Source of the DNA: a virus
Length of the DNA stretch: 27,357 nt
Direction: 5' to 3' (one strand)
IMG/VR virus record: IMGVR_UViG_3300033571_010619
Span: 1 to 27,357 of that record
Part shown: one piece after another, positions 1 through 8,050 of the stretch
Layout: each line of letters starts with the position of its first letter
Numbering within the stretch: position 1 is the stretch's first letter
Notes under the pieces: model-generated
What the model was told of the DNA's origin: nothing
The model's database searches: none
What the model saw: the letters and a program-made list of their open reading frames with translations, nothing else
Position numbers and translations under genes: made by a program

Positions 1-105
1 GTGCAACTTTCGGCGGTGCAACTTTCGGCGGTGCAACTTTCGGCGGTGCAACTTTCGGCGGTGCAACTTTCGGCGGTGCAACTTTCGTCGGTGCAACTTT
101 CGTCG
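1..105. repeat. 15-bp tandem repeat, 7 copies, encoding PPKVA/PTKVA
   Basis: Five identical copies of gtgcaactttcggcg fill 1-75. Two copies with a single G-to-T change (gtgcaactttcgtcg) fill 76-105. Read on the minus strand in the frame of the large protein, each unit encodes one pentapeptide: PPKVA for the five and PTKVA for the two. The array runs off the left edge, so its true length is unknown. Perfect identity of the outer copies suggests recent slippage expansion. Confidence 0.97.
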
Positions 106-3100
106 GCGTAGTCTCAAGCTGAGACTGTTGTTGGTCTAGCCAACCTTCAAAATCTTGAAGCCAGTTAAATATATCCTTTGAAGTCGTAGGAACTGTAGCA
201 AGGTTTTCTGGTATACCCGGAAAGATTTTGTAGATATCCTCGGATACAAGCAAAAGCTCAATCGTTTGATCAGGGTCCAGATCAGTGCCTTCCACAATAT
301 CCGTGCTTCGTGTTGATGGGTCACTGATTACATCAAAAATGTCGCTCACTTCACTCCACAGTGTTCGTAGGTTACCCAAACTGCTTGGGGTGATTTCTAT
401 TACCCCTACAACCTCATCTTCATCAACAGCATAGTTGCTGTTGATGTTGTCTCTTGGGTCACCAGTTTCGCTTTTGATAGCTTGCTTGGTAACTAGTTGT
501 GGGGTCCGATTGGGTGTCGCAGAAATCTGTTGACTGACTTGTTGTGCATCAACCCCAGCTTTTTCGGAAACTCTTTTGACAACCCCCGTCTGCGCTGTTT
601 TTTTATTCTTCGCTGACTTGGATCTGGTCTGCTGACCAGCTTGAACAGCAGCCGCAGCAGCCTGTTGTTTAAGCTTAGGGTTATTAGGAACTGGAGTTTT
701 TGGGATGTCATCCGTCCCAAGCTCTAGGGTCGTGTCCATGAGGTTCCTTGAGTCTTCCTCAATGGCTTTGATGATCTCTTCACCTTGTTCTACAGTAGCT
801 TCTGGAACCTCAGGGCTTGTAGCTCTGGTCCACGGTGTGTATCGCATACGCCCGGACTCTGCCCCAAAAGGTCCACTTGGTCTCGCTCGACGGGTTGGGG
901 TTGTCGTGGCGGAAGCAGCCACAGGAGTCAGCGTAGGTGCAACGGAAGCAGGTTCAGCGGCAACAGGGATCGGCGTAGATGCAGCGGCAACAGGGGTCAG
1001 TGTAGTTGCTGCGGCAACAGGGGTCGGTGTGGGTGCAGCGATAGGTGCGGCAGCGGCAACAGGGGTCGGTGTGGGTGCAGCGGTAGGTGCGGCAGCGGCA
1101 GGAGTCGGCGTAGGAGCAGCAGGTTTGTTCAAAGTCGCTGCAAGGAGATCCCCAGCAGAAACAGTCTTATTTCCAACGCGAACCCCGGCTCGCCCAGAGG
1201 ATTTACGTAGGACAGCTTCAACCAGATCTGCCGTGATTGGAGACCCAGACTTGCGGAGGTCACCAGTAACCTTGCTTACAAAGTCACTCTCCATCTGCCG
1301 TTGGGCAAGTTGGGTTGCCCGTTGGCTACCCTTGCTAAATTGATTCGACGTTGCTTTCGCAGCCCCAAGACCACCACCGATAGCAAGACCAACAACACCT
1401 GCGTGCAGTGCTTCGCTCATCCGATCAAACAAGGGTTTATCTTCCCCTGTAAAACTGGTTTCCACGATGCCATTGACGAACTGATCCAAAGCTTCTTCCG
1501 GAAACTCTTCAAGACCCATCTTCACACCACCAGCCACCCCAGTCATCAGGCGCGATTGGGAAGCGATCCCACTAAGACCATTTTCTTTAATGGTTTCCTT
1601 GAGTCGTTTAGCAGTGACTTCTTTAAAGGTCTTTTCGGTAAGGCGACCGTTGATCTTGGTGGTGATGCCAGATGTATCAGCGAACTGATTGATCGCACTG
1701 AGCATCTGCTTCTTGTTGGCTCCTGCCATGAACAGTTCCTCAACCCCACCTGCTTTACCAACCACCGAAAAGGTGGTGGCAAGAATAGCACTAAGCCCAC
1801 CTTGGATAAGGCCGGAAGATAGTGATGCTTTTCGGACTTCCTCCGGGGTATACATCGGAGTCCCGTCCGGTTTCTTCATCTCGGACAAGGTCGCATAAGT
1901 GCTGCTGTAACTCATCCCGGCGACACGGTTTGCTGTCGGTAGGAAGTATGCAGGAGCCTTCACCCAATCAGAGTTAAGCGCCGTGTTGTATTGTTTGATT
2001 AGACCAAGGGCTTCTTCCGGCGACACGGACTTTTTGAAGGCTCCTTCCAAGGACTCCTTCATCAGAAGCTTTTCAGCGGACATCTCTGTGGTCTCTCGTA
2101 ACCCTTTGCCAAGGGCTGCGGTCATAAGACCCTTCATCGTCATCCGTGCGCCAGACCGTGCCGCCAGATACCCTGCCCCCGCCACGGGGGTAGCTACGGT
2201 AGACACCCCAAGGGTCACAAGCCCGTCAACGATGACCGGGGTGAGACCTTCTGCGATGTCCTGTTCGATGCCAAACTGAACTCCAAAGAGGTTAGCTACG
2301 TTACGACGCTCTTGCTGTTCCTTAGCGTAGTTGATGAAATAGTCTCTGGATTGTTCGTTCCCTCCCAAAGCAGGAATGGCAAGAAGCGTGCCCCACACAG
2401 AATCCTTGATCGATGCCCCGACACCTGCTGCACGGGTCTTGAATTCATTGAAGTTATCCCGGTCCTCAAGGAATAGTTCAACAGCATCCTTCTGGGTCTT
2501 GCCAGACCCAATTACCTCTGCTTGGAAAGTGATCCACTTCTCCCCCATCTGGCTAGCGAGTTGCTTAGCAGTTTCGGGCGCACGTTCAACCATCATTGTT
2601 TCCCTATCCAGCCTAGCTGCGGCGATCTGCTGCGGGGTCAGTTCGTCTTTCTTTGCCTCTAATGTTGCTTCAAAAGAAGTCTTTCTCATCATGGCAGCGG
2701 GGTGCATCACAACACTCCCGTCCGGGGCTACCGCAATATTGGCTGCTGCCTGTTTCGGATCGTCCCCCTCAATTTCTGAAAAGCGAACTGTGCCGTCAGA
2801 GTAGGCTTGGCGCATCGCAAGCGTATCAATAATCGGTTTGATTTCTTCAACCGTTACAGAGTCACCTTTATCAAGAAGACCAGACCTGTTGAGTTCCCCC
2901 GCGATTGATTCATAAACCCCGGTCAGATCCTGTTTGGATCTCTCAGTTGCCTGTGATCCATAGTAAAGGGAAGACACAGCATCCAAAGGAGAAGTGATAT
3001 TCTCCAAGAGAGTTTTTTCTGGGGTATTTTTGAGATATTGATCCCCCGCAATTTTTTCTTTGATCTCGCCAAACCTCTCTGAGAAGTAGGGGTCATCCTT

Positions 3101-4018
3101 AATAGATTGAAAGACTACCCCACTTAGCTCTTTGGACCGTCCGTAATCAACCCACCGGATATCAGACCCATCAACCTTGAGTCCTTCCACTGGGGACAAA
3201 GCACTGAAAGCGTCTGCCGCTTTACTTGCCCCCAACACCCCAGCAGAGTATGCCTTGTTGATCTCCGCGTTAATTTGTTCTTGCGGAACACCACGGGGGA
3301 AGAACAAATCCTTGATGGGTTTCCCGTCCTTATCCAGTTCCAATTGACCACCCTTTTCTCGGTAGATTTCCGCCATGCGGAAACTCCCTTGGGAAACCAG
3401 ATCTCGCTTGATCTTGTTCTGGAACAAGGGATCGGATACGATCTTATCAGCTTCGGCCTTGAGGATGTTGTATTTGTCTTCTACACCGTCCGCAAAACCT
3501 TCTTTTTTAAGTTCCGAATACTCATACGAGACTGCTTCATCCCGTTCGTTGAGGACATCCCTAAAGGCAACATACTCGGAAAGAACGTCCCGTTCGTCTT
3601 TGGTCAGGTTGTCACTATCACGGGCAAGCCCTATGAGCTTTTCGGTATCAAGCTCATCTTCCATGAAGATCCCTGTCTTATCGAGGGCTTCTTGACGGGC
3701 TTTTTTACGGGCTTCTTCGTCTTCTTCGTCTTCGGTTTTTTCGACTGCTCCGTAATAATCAAGGATGTTTGCCATCCCTTGGCGGATCTCATTCTCAGAG
3801 TCCGCTCCGGAATACTTGTTGGAACTCAACAAGGACTGACGAACATAGTTACCGTATTCCTTGACGGGTCTATGATAATCGTCTGCGGGGGCAGATTTGC
3901 CTAACAGACTATCGACACGAAGGGTGTCAAACTTATTCGAGGTCTCCGGTCTCTGGAGCCATTCATCGAACTTTAGGAATGAGGAGGTTGGTTTATTTGG
4001 GTCGGATAAAGTAGCCAT
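1..4018 (-). CDS. Very large virion-associated protein, 3' end outside window
   Basis: I read this frame codon by codon from the ATG at 4018 to base 2 in most places and found no stop, giving at least 1339 residues. The N-terminus (MATLSDPNKP) is acidic and helical. The middle has Gly/Ala-rich hydrophobic stretches (around 2160-2250 and 1360-1410) that could insert in membranes. An Ala/Pro/Thr-rich hinge of roughly 60 residues lies at 930-1140. A Lys- and Gln-rich region follows, and the visible end is a PTKVA/PPKVA pentapeptide array. No enzymatic motif was recognised. It is the last visible gene of the late minus-strand cluster, 25 bp after its neighbour. By size, position and composition it resembles podovirus internal virion (ejection) proteins or other giant phage polyproteins; that role is inference. 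There is no properly spaced Shine-Dalgarno, because AGGA directly abuts the ATG. Confidence 0.85.
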   Translation of the reverse strand, partial: MATLSDPNKPTSSFLKFDEWLQRPETSNKFDTLRVDSLLGKSAPADDYHRPVKEYGNYVRQSLLSSNKYSGADSENEIRQGMANILDYYGAVEKTEDEEDEEARKKARQEALDKTGIFMEDELDTEKLIGLARDSDNLTKDERDVLSEYVAFRDVLNERDEAVSYEYSELKKEGFADGVEDKYNILKAEADKIVSDPLFQNKIKRDLVSQGSFRMAEIYREKGGQLELDKDGKPIKDLFFPRGVPQEQINAEINKAYSAGVLGASKAADAFSALSPVEGLKVDGSDIRWVDYGRSKELSGVVFQSIKDDPYFSERFGEIKEKIAGDQYLKNTPEKTLLENITSPLDAVSSLYYGSQATERSKQDLTGVYESIAGELNRSGLLDKGDSVTVEEIKPIIDTLAMRQAYSDGTVRFSEIEGDDPKQAAANIAVAPDGSVVMHPAAMMRKTSFEATLEAKKDELTPQQIAAARLDRETMMVERAPETAKQLASQMGEKWITFQAEVIGSGKTQKDAVELFLEDRDNFNEFKTRAAGVGASIKDSVWGTLLAIPALGGNEQSRDYFINYAKEQQERRNVANLFGVQFGIEQDIAEGLTPVIVDGLVTLGVSTVATPVAGAGYLAARSGARMTMKGLMTAALGKGLRETTEMSAEKLLMKESLEGAFKKSVSPEEALGLIKQYNTALNSDWVKAPAYFLPTANRVAGMSYSSTYATLSEMKKPDGTPMYTPEEVRKASLSSGLIQGGLSAILATTFSVVGKAGGVEELFMAGANKKQMLSAINQFADTSGITTKINGRLTEKTFKEVTAKRLKETIKENGLSGIASQSRLMTGVAGGVKMGLEEFPEEALDQFVNGIVETSFTGEDKPLFDRMSEALHAGVVGLAIGGGLGAAKATSNQFSKGSQRATQLAQRQMESDFVSKVTGDLRKSGSPITADLVEAVLRKSSGRAGVRVGNKTVSAGDLLAATLNKPAAPTPTPAAAAPTAAPTPTPVAAAAPIAAPTPTPVAAATTLTPVAAASTPIPVAAEPASVAPTLTPVAASATTTPTRRARPSGPFGAESGRMRYTPWTRATSPEVPEATVEQGEEIIKAIEEDSRNLMDTTLELGTDDIPKTPVPNNPKLKQQAAAAAVQAGQQTRSKSAKNKKTAQTGVVKRVSEKAGVDAQQVSQQISATPNRTPQLVTKQAIKSETGDPRDNINSNYAVDEDEVVGVIEITPSSLGNLRTLWSEVSDIFDVISDPSTRSTDIVEGTDLDPDQTIELLLVSEDIYKIFPGIPENLATVPTTSKDIFNWLQDFEGWLDQQQSQLETTPTKVAPTKVAPPKVAPPKVAPPKVAPPKVAPPKVA

Positions 4019-4043
4019 TCCTAAAACGATGCTGTTGGTTTTG

Positions 4044-5024
4044 CTACGGGGTTGGTGTCATCCTCCCAGTAACTTCACCAACATTACCTCCATTACTGGA
4101 ACCGTCAACCCCATAGGGTAGCACTTGTTCCCACACAGACTGATATAAAGATTCATCTGGGAGGTTCGGGTCTAGTTTAAAGATTTTTGCGTAACCTTTC
4201 AATCTAGTTCTTTCAATTGGTTTAAGAGCGGGTTCCCTGTTAATAGATGCGTTTGGCCCACCACCTGAAGCCGGAGTCGGTATGACCATCTCCATACTTT
4301 TAAGATCAGAGAACATTGCACTAAACCTTTTCTGCTCTGTGGCTTGGCTATCTTTGTCCTGCTGCTGTTTTGCCGTTGCATCTGACTGGGCTTGTGCGGA
4401 CTTATTAACAGCCCCCTGAGCTTCCAAAAGAACATTAGCGGTTCCTAAAATGCCGGAATCCTTAATCTTTGCGGCTTCTTCTTTAGCTCTGTCGAAGCTG
4501 TTAGCCTTTACCAACATTTCAACGCGGGTAAGCTGATCAGCATCTTTTTGACGAGTGTCCAACTGAGCTTGGTTTATTCGTTCACGAATCTGAGCGATGT
4601 TCTCTTTGAGAACGGAACTGGATTCAATTCCAGAGATATTCTTCATCGTCCAATCTGACAGTTCTTTCTGAGCTTGGACTGGATCCACGGGAATCTTTTG
4701 ATCAATTGCGGATAGCTGAGTTGCTAACTCTGGGTTGTTAATAAACTCCAGAGCTTCCCTGCGCATTCTCGACTGCTCTTTTCCTTCTTCTAAAAGAGCT
4801 TTGTTCCGTTGGAAAACCAACTCGTCGTCGCGCCTCTTGCGCTCGTCTTCCTCTGCCTGACGAATAGCAGCCTGTGCAGGGGCAAGGACTCCTGCGGCAT
4901 AGCGTTGCGCATCAGGAGTCGAATACGTGAATCGAGATCCTGCGCGGGATGGCGCTGCATCAGGAAAGTAGCTGTTTTTTTGAGGGGCTACATCACCTTC
5001 ATAACTCCAGATAGACTCAGCCAT
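4044..5024 (-). CDS. Coiled-coil candidate internal virion protein
   Basis: This 326-residue protein is very rich in Gln, Glu, Lys and Ala. Residues from about 50 to 250 are predominantly charged and helix-forming, with a run of AQAQSDATAKQQQDKDSQ character, so an extended coiled coil is likely. The C-terminus is Gly/Ser-rich and ends in MTPTP. No enzymatic motif was seen. It lies between the Gly-rich 310-residue gene and the giant protein in one minus-strand cluster with short gaps (30 and 25 bp). Helical, Gln/Ala-rich proteins next to giant late genes are commonly internal core or ejection proteins, but that assignment rests on context alone. No Shine-Dalgarno precedes the ATG. Confidence 0.8.
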   Translation of the reverse strand: MAESIWSYEGDVAPQKNSYFPDAAPSRAGSRFTYSTPDAQRYAAGVLAPAQAAIRQAEEDERKRRDDELVFQRNKALLEEGKEQSRMRREALEFINNPELATQLSAIDQKIPVDPVQAQKELSDWTMKNISGIESSSVLKENIAQIRERINQAQLDTRQKDADQLTRVEMLVKANSFDRAKEEAAKIKDSGILGTANVLLEAQGAVNKSAQAQSDATAKQQQDKDSQATEQKRFSAMFSDLKSMEMVIPTPASGGGPNASINREPALKPIERTRLKGYAKIFKLDPNLPDESLYQSVWEQVLPYGVDGSSNGGNVGEVTGRMTPTP

Positions 5025-5054
5025 AATAACTTATTTTATGTGGCATGTATTTCT

Positions 5055-5987
5055 CTAAATCAACCGTCCAGTATATGGGTTATTCACCCCACTAAATTGT
5101 CGAGAAGACGGAGACATGGCTTGCCCACCAAACCTTCCGCCCATCGTGGGTGACTGCCCAAAAAATGGTGAGTTAATAATCGGGGGTTGCCCGAAATATT
5201 GATTATTAAGTGGGTTCTGTTGTATACCCCGTGCATACAAAGACTCAGGGGTTTGCCCCATCTGTTTAAGTTTTTTATTCTCGAAACGCGATAGCTGGGG
5301 AGCCTTAAATGTTGGCGTAGAAGACGGAACAACCCCCATACCATACACCAACCCGTTATCATCAACCCTAGCGGCAGTTGTCACATCTGATGGTGCTGTT
5401 GGTGTTGCTGATGGTGGAGCACTATTCGCGGCAAGAATTTTTCTATAAGCACTTTGAATAGCTCCTTTTCTGCCCCTACCCCCGCGGGAGCTAAAATTTA
5501 TACTGGCTGCTGGTGTACCTGCCGTAGGTTGTCCTTGATTGTTGAGATAATTTTGATACTGAGAAGAACCGGAGTATACTCCGGCAGTCCCTCCAATAAA
5601 CATACCACCCCCGACCCCGCCCCCGCCTCCGCCCCCGCCCCGGCTGCGGACGCTGCCGCCGACGCCAGCAGGACTAGCTACCCCTTCAATTCTAGAAGCT
5701 ATGTTGCGTTGTCTTATACCTTCTGCGACTTCTTTATCAGCCAGATAGCCTCGGTAAATACCCACCGCTTTAGAGTAATCCCCCGATTTCGCAAGTTCTC
5801 TGTACGTATTATAGTATGGGTCATTTAGATTCCCCATAAGTCTGCCCTTTTCAAGTTCTTGCCGACCCGTTCTTTTGAGGGCTTCTGGAGTATAATAGTT
5901 TTTAATATGACTAACATCCGCCTCATACTGAGCACGTTGAGTGCCAGTCATACCGTCGGGAGCTCCTTTATGTCCTGAATAACCCAT
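5055..5987 (-). CDS. Gly-rich hypothetical virion protein
   Basis: The product has 310 residues. The first 110 or so are charged and probably helical. They are followed by a poly-glycine stretch (SRGGGGGGGGVGGG, about residues 115-130), a Ser/Thr/Pro-rich linker, and a C-terminal region rich in Asn, Gln, Phe, Pro and Gly with repeated FFGQ/YFGQ motifs. The composition suggests a partly disordered structural or internal virion protein. No family was recognised. It sits in the late minus-strand cluster, 28 bp after the upstream gene. The leader before the ATG (AACACACTAAGATT) has no Shine-Dalgarno. Confidence 0.75.
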   Translation of the reverse strand: MGYSGHKGAPDGMTGTQRAQYEADVSHIKNYYTPEALKRTGRQELEKGRLMGNLNDPYYNTYRELAKSGDYSKAVGIYRGYLADKEVAEGIRQRNIASRIEGVASPAGVGGSVRSRGGGGGGGGVGGGMFIGGTAGVYSGSSQYQNYLNNQGQPTAGTPAASINFSSRGGRGRKGAIQSAYRKILAANSAPPSATPTAPSDVTTAARVDDNGLVYGMGVVPSSTPTFKAPQLSRFENKKLKQMGQTPESLYARGIQQNPLNNQYFGQPPIINSPFFGQSPTMGGRFGGQAMSPSSRQFSGVNNPYTGRLI

Positions 5988-6015
5988 AATCTTAGTGTGT
6001 TAAAGTTTAAAACCC

Positions 6016-7227
6016 TTATTGTCGTCCACCAAAACCATATAGGTTTGTGCCTTCTGGTGCGCCTCCTTCAAGAGCAATGCGTCTTTTTTCCGCACGGTCG
6101 CGTTGCATTTTAAAGTAATCAAGTGGGCTATCGACTCCAAGTTGTCGTGCAAGAGCTTCCTCGTAGCGCATAGCCGCAGCTTCGGGTGAGATGCTCCTAT
6201 CTCGTTCGCCTTCGTAGGTTCTTCTGTTAACGAGTCTATTTAGGCGAGTGTGGATCCGGTGAGCAGGGGCAATGGGTCGCCCCTTACCAGAAGAAAAGCC
6301 AAGGGGGACTCCACGGGATTTTTCGGTCTGCGTCTGGTAGTATTCATCAAGTCCACTACCCTTGCCTTCAAGACCTACTCTATTAGTAATCTCACCCCGT
6401 CTGGCAAGTTCTTCTTCTTGCCTAGCTATAAATCTATCAAGATCATACCCAACTCCAGCATTAATAGCGTCTTCCTTGGCTGCACTGATAACATTAAAAT
6501 CACCACTTCGGATACCCGCCTTCAAACGGTTAGCAACCTCTTGTCGGGCAGTTAACTGACCTTGGGTGGGCCTTGCTAGCTCACGATCCATGAACGAATC
6601 AAAGGCTGTATCAGACACCCCAGCACTTTTAGCCTCGGCTTTAAGCCCTGCGATCATCTCATCTTTATCACGCCCATCTTCTGCACCTAAAGCTGAACGA
6701 AGATTGCGTGCAATATCTTGACGCGCCCTGATTTGATCAGGAGTAGTGGTAGCTGCGGGTGTTTCTGGCTTTACTGATCGGGTTTGTGGTTCGACGGACG
6801 GGGATGGGGAAGGCGGTGCTTCAAGGACACCTGTTTGGGTTTCCCCCTTAGCGGCAGCATCCCTATCGCGTTTAGCTTTCTCAGCCGCAGCTTTCTCAGC
6901 CGCAGCTTTCTCAGCCGCAGCTTTCTCAGCGGCAGCTTTCTCAGCGGCAGCTTTTTCTTCAGCTTTGATGCGGTCTTCTACAGCTTTTGCAAACTCCTTC
7001 TCTTCACGCTCTTCCGCGTTAGTCGGATAACTAGATCCTTCCGTCTCAAGTTTTTTTGCGTTACGCTCCTCTTCAAGACGCATTCGTCTAGCTTCTACAG
7101 AATCATTCCAGTTACCCGCTACGGTGTTTGTAGGAGTGCCTAGAGTGTCCCTCTGAATCGAAGTGCCGTATCCGGCTCCGGAAGATCTACCAGAACTAAA
7201 AGAAGTTCCAAATGCGGTCGTTGCCAT
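6016..7227 (-). CDS. Helical virion protein with EKAAA repeats and an internal duplication
   Basis: This is a 403-residue protein if it starts at the ATG at 7227, two bases after the upstream stop (TAA CC ATG). An alternative start at 7254 would overlap the upstream gene by 25 bases and is less likely. Residues 45-125 are a charged helix containing an EKAAA array. Residues 131-165 are Pro/Ser/Thr-rich. Residues 168-219 and 228-276 are two diverged copies of one module (both run from ARQ to ELAR, with an intervening AGV). The C-terminus is basic. No enzymatic motif was found. Its location among candidate ejection proteins suggests an internal virion or scaffold-like role, which is inference. 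Confidence 0.8.
   Translation of the reverse strand: MATTAFGTSFSSGRSSGAGYGTSIQRDTLGTPTNTVAGNWNDSVEARRMRLEEERNAKKLETEGSSYPTNAEEREEKEFAKAVEDRIKAEEKAAAEKAAAEKAAAEKAAAEKAAAEKAKRDRDAAAKGETQTGVLEAPPSPSPSVEPQTRSVKPETPAATTTPDQIRARQDIARNLRSALGAEDGRDKDEMIAGLKAEAKSAGVSDTAFDSFMDRELARPTQGQLTARQEVANRLKAGIRSGDFNVISAAKEDAINAGVGYDLDRFIARQEEELARRGEITNRVGLEGKGSGLDEYYQTQTEKSRGVPLGFSSGKGRPIAPAHRIHTRLNRLVNRRTYEGERDRSISPEAAAMRYEEALARQLGVDSPLDYFKMQRDRAEKRRIALEGGAPEGTNLYGFGGRQ
6874..6948. repeat. 15-bp tandem repeat, 5 copies, encoding AAEKA
   Basis: Three copies of agctttctcagccgc are followed by two copies of agctttctcagcggc. On the minus strand they encode five AAEKA pentapeptides in the helical protein at 6016-7227. 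The unit length equals that of the PPKVA array at the left edge, but the sequence is unrelated. Confidence 0.95.
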
Positions 7228-7229
7228 GG

Positions 7230-7523
7230 TTACCAGAGGTGTTTGCAAGCCCAATGTCGGGCAGTGGTTTTATCAGTAGCCGACTCACAGTTGTGGCGGG
7301 CGCGGAAATTTGCTCGACGTTTCGGATCCTTGTGCTGCCGGAAGTCTTCGTAGTCCCGGTGTCCATAGGATACCTTTTTGACTTTCTCGCCTTCCTTACC
7401 CAACACAACGAACTTCTTCTTCGACCCTTCGGGGGCTTGCTTGGGCTTGTTGAAACCGGGATAGGTTTCTCCCATGTAGCGTATTCCTCCTCCGGGTAGT
7501 CGCTTGAAGCGTTGATTAGGCAT
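7230..7523 (-). CDS. Small conserved viral protein (FRARHNC family, possibly DUF5754-like)
   Basis: This 97-residue basic protein has two parts. The N-terminus is Gly-rich (PGGGIRYMGETYPGF). The second half contains KKKFVVLGKEGEKVKKVSYG followed by DPKRRANFRARHNC and DKTTARHWACKHLW. From memory, this C-terminal signature, with its two Cys and Trp residues, recurs in proteins of marine phages and large algal viruses of unknown function; the DUF number is uncertain. The start at 7523 is supported by a conserved 37-bp element ending 8 bp upstream. The start codon lies inside a short hairpin (7519-7537). It is the first gene of a transcription unit that follows a hairpin terminator. Confidence 0.85.
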   Translation of the reverse strand: MPNQRFKRLPGGGIRYMGETYPGFNKPKQAPEGSKKKFVVLGKEGEKVKKVSYGHRDYEDFRQHKDPKRRANFRARHNCESATDKTTARHWACKHLW

Positions 7524-7537
7524 CCCTAAAAGATGCC
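7519..7537 (-). promoter_or_regulatory. Hairpin containing the start codon of the 7230-7523 gene
   Basis: The sequence ggcatc-cctaaaa-gatgcc forms a perfect 6-bp stem with a 7-base loop. On the minus-strand transcript the ATG start (7523-7521) lies in the 3' arm of the stem. If it folds, it would partly mask initiation. The 5' arm belongs to the conserved upstream element, but the second copy of that element does not form the same hairpin. Confidence 0.4.
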
Positions 7538-7568
7538 TTAAAAATCAAATGACAGCAAGTGTTATATG
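7532..7568 (-). promoter_or_regulatory. Conserved 37-bp upstream element, copy A (candidate late promoter)
   Basis: This 37-bp stretch matches 10430-10466 at 32 of 37 positions without gaps. On the minus strand the constant parts are ATAACACTTG, GTCAT and TTTTTAAGGCATC. It ends 8 bp before the ATG at 7523 and follows the hairpin terminator at 7581-7606. That is the position expected of a promoter starting a new late transcript. No good sigma-70 -35/-10 pair is visible, so a phage-specific promoter or a conserved leader are both possible. Confidence 0.65.
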
Positions 7569-7580
7569 ATGCAGGAAACA

Positions 7581-7606
7581 GGATGTTCACGGGTGCGTGA
7601 ACATCC
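7581..7606 (-). terminator. Hairpin terminator after the tail-fibre genes
   Basis: A perfect 10-bp inverted repeat (ggatgttcac and gtgaacatcc) flanks a 6-base loop, 9 bases beyond the stop of the gene at 7616-8050. On the minus strand it is followed by TGTTTCC, a weak U-tract. Its place between a stop codon and a candidate promoter supports termination of the tail-fibre transcript. The poor U-run means it may be incomplete or serve in RNA processing. Confidence 0.6.
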
Positions 7607-7615
7607 AATCTGATC

Positions 7616-8050
7616 TCACTCGTAGGTCATTGCTTCGGTGAACCAGTCATCTACGTCGTCTGCGTCGATGAGTAATTGCTGCCGGATCGCCTCGACTTTC
7701 GGGGAGGTTCGACGCACGGTAGGTGCATATTCAAACCATTCAGTCATAATGTCCCGTTCGGTCTGGTTCTGGATGGCTGCAATAGCTGCAAGAACGGTTG
7801 CCTTGAGTCCTTTACGGATCAGCATCTCGCCGAACTGGGCGCGGGTGAGGATCAGGTTAGCCCTTGTATTTGCGAGGGTCGCTGCCGCTAGATGCGCGGC
7901 GTGGGCGATCTCAGCCGCAGGTCGTGCCGCTTCGATCTCTTCCATCGTAGGGATAGGACCACCGTCTCCTGCGGTGATTTCATCACCGTAGACGCGCCAA
8001 CCTCCACGGTTGGGCCAAGCAATCGAAAGGATGTCGTGTGTTGAGATCAT
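7616..8050 (-). CDS. Candidate tail-fibre assembly or accessory protein
   Basis: This is a 144-residue protein directly downstream of the collagen-like fibre; the fibre stop and this ATG share one base (TAATG). The N-terminal 40 residues contain an aromatic/Gly segment (WPNRGGWRVYGDEITAGDGG). This resembles the start of small proteins encoded after tail fibres, in which a short beta region precedes a helical domain (PTMEEIEAARPAAEIAHAA onward). Residues 40-110 are Ala-rich helix and the C-terminus is acidic. Such genes often encode fibre chaperones or a distal fibre subunit. The assignment rests mainly on position. A hairpin terminator follows. Confidence 0.65.
   Translation of the reverse strand: MISTHDILSIAWPNRGGWRVYGDEITAGDGGPIPTMEEIEAARPAAEIAHAAHLAAATLANTRANLILTRAQFGEMLIRKGLKATVLAAIAAIQNQTERDIMTEWFEYAPTVRRTSPKVEAIRQQLLIDADDVDDWFTEAMTYE

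Noticed and set aside
1-105. Short direct repeats considered as a CRISPR array or iteron origin
   Set aside because: There are no spacers. The 15-bp units are contiguous and code in frame for pentapeptides.
705-1343. 212-codon plus-strand frame rich in Gly, Ala and Val repeats
   Set aside because: It is the reverse reading of the Ala/Pro/Thr hinge of the large minus-strand protein, which is open through the entire region.
3275-3904. 209-codon plus-strand frame with hydrophobic composition
   Set aside because: It is antisense to the acidic, helical N-terminal part of the 1-4018 gene; Phe/Leu-rich products are typical of the complement of Lys/Glu-rich coding DNA.
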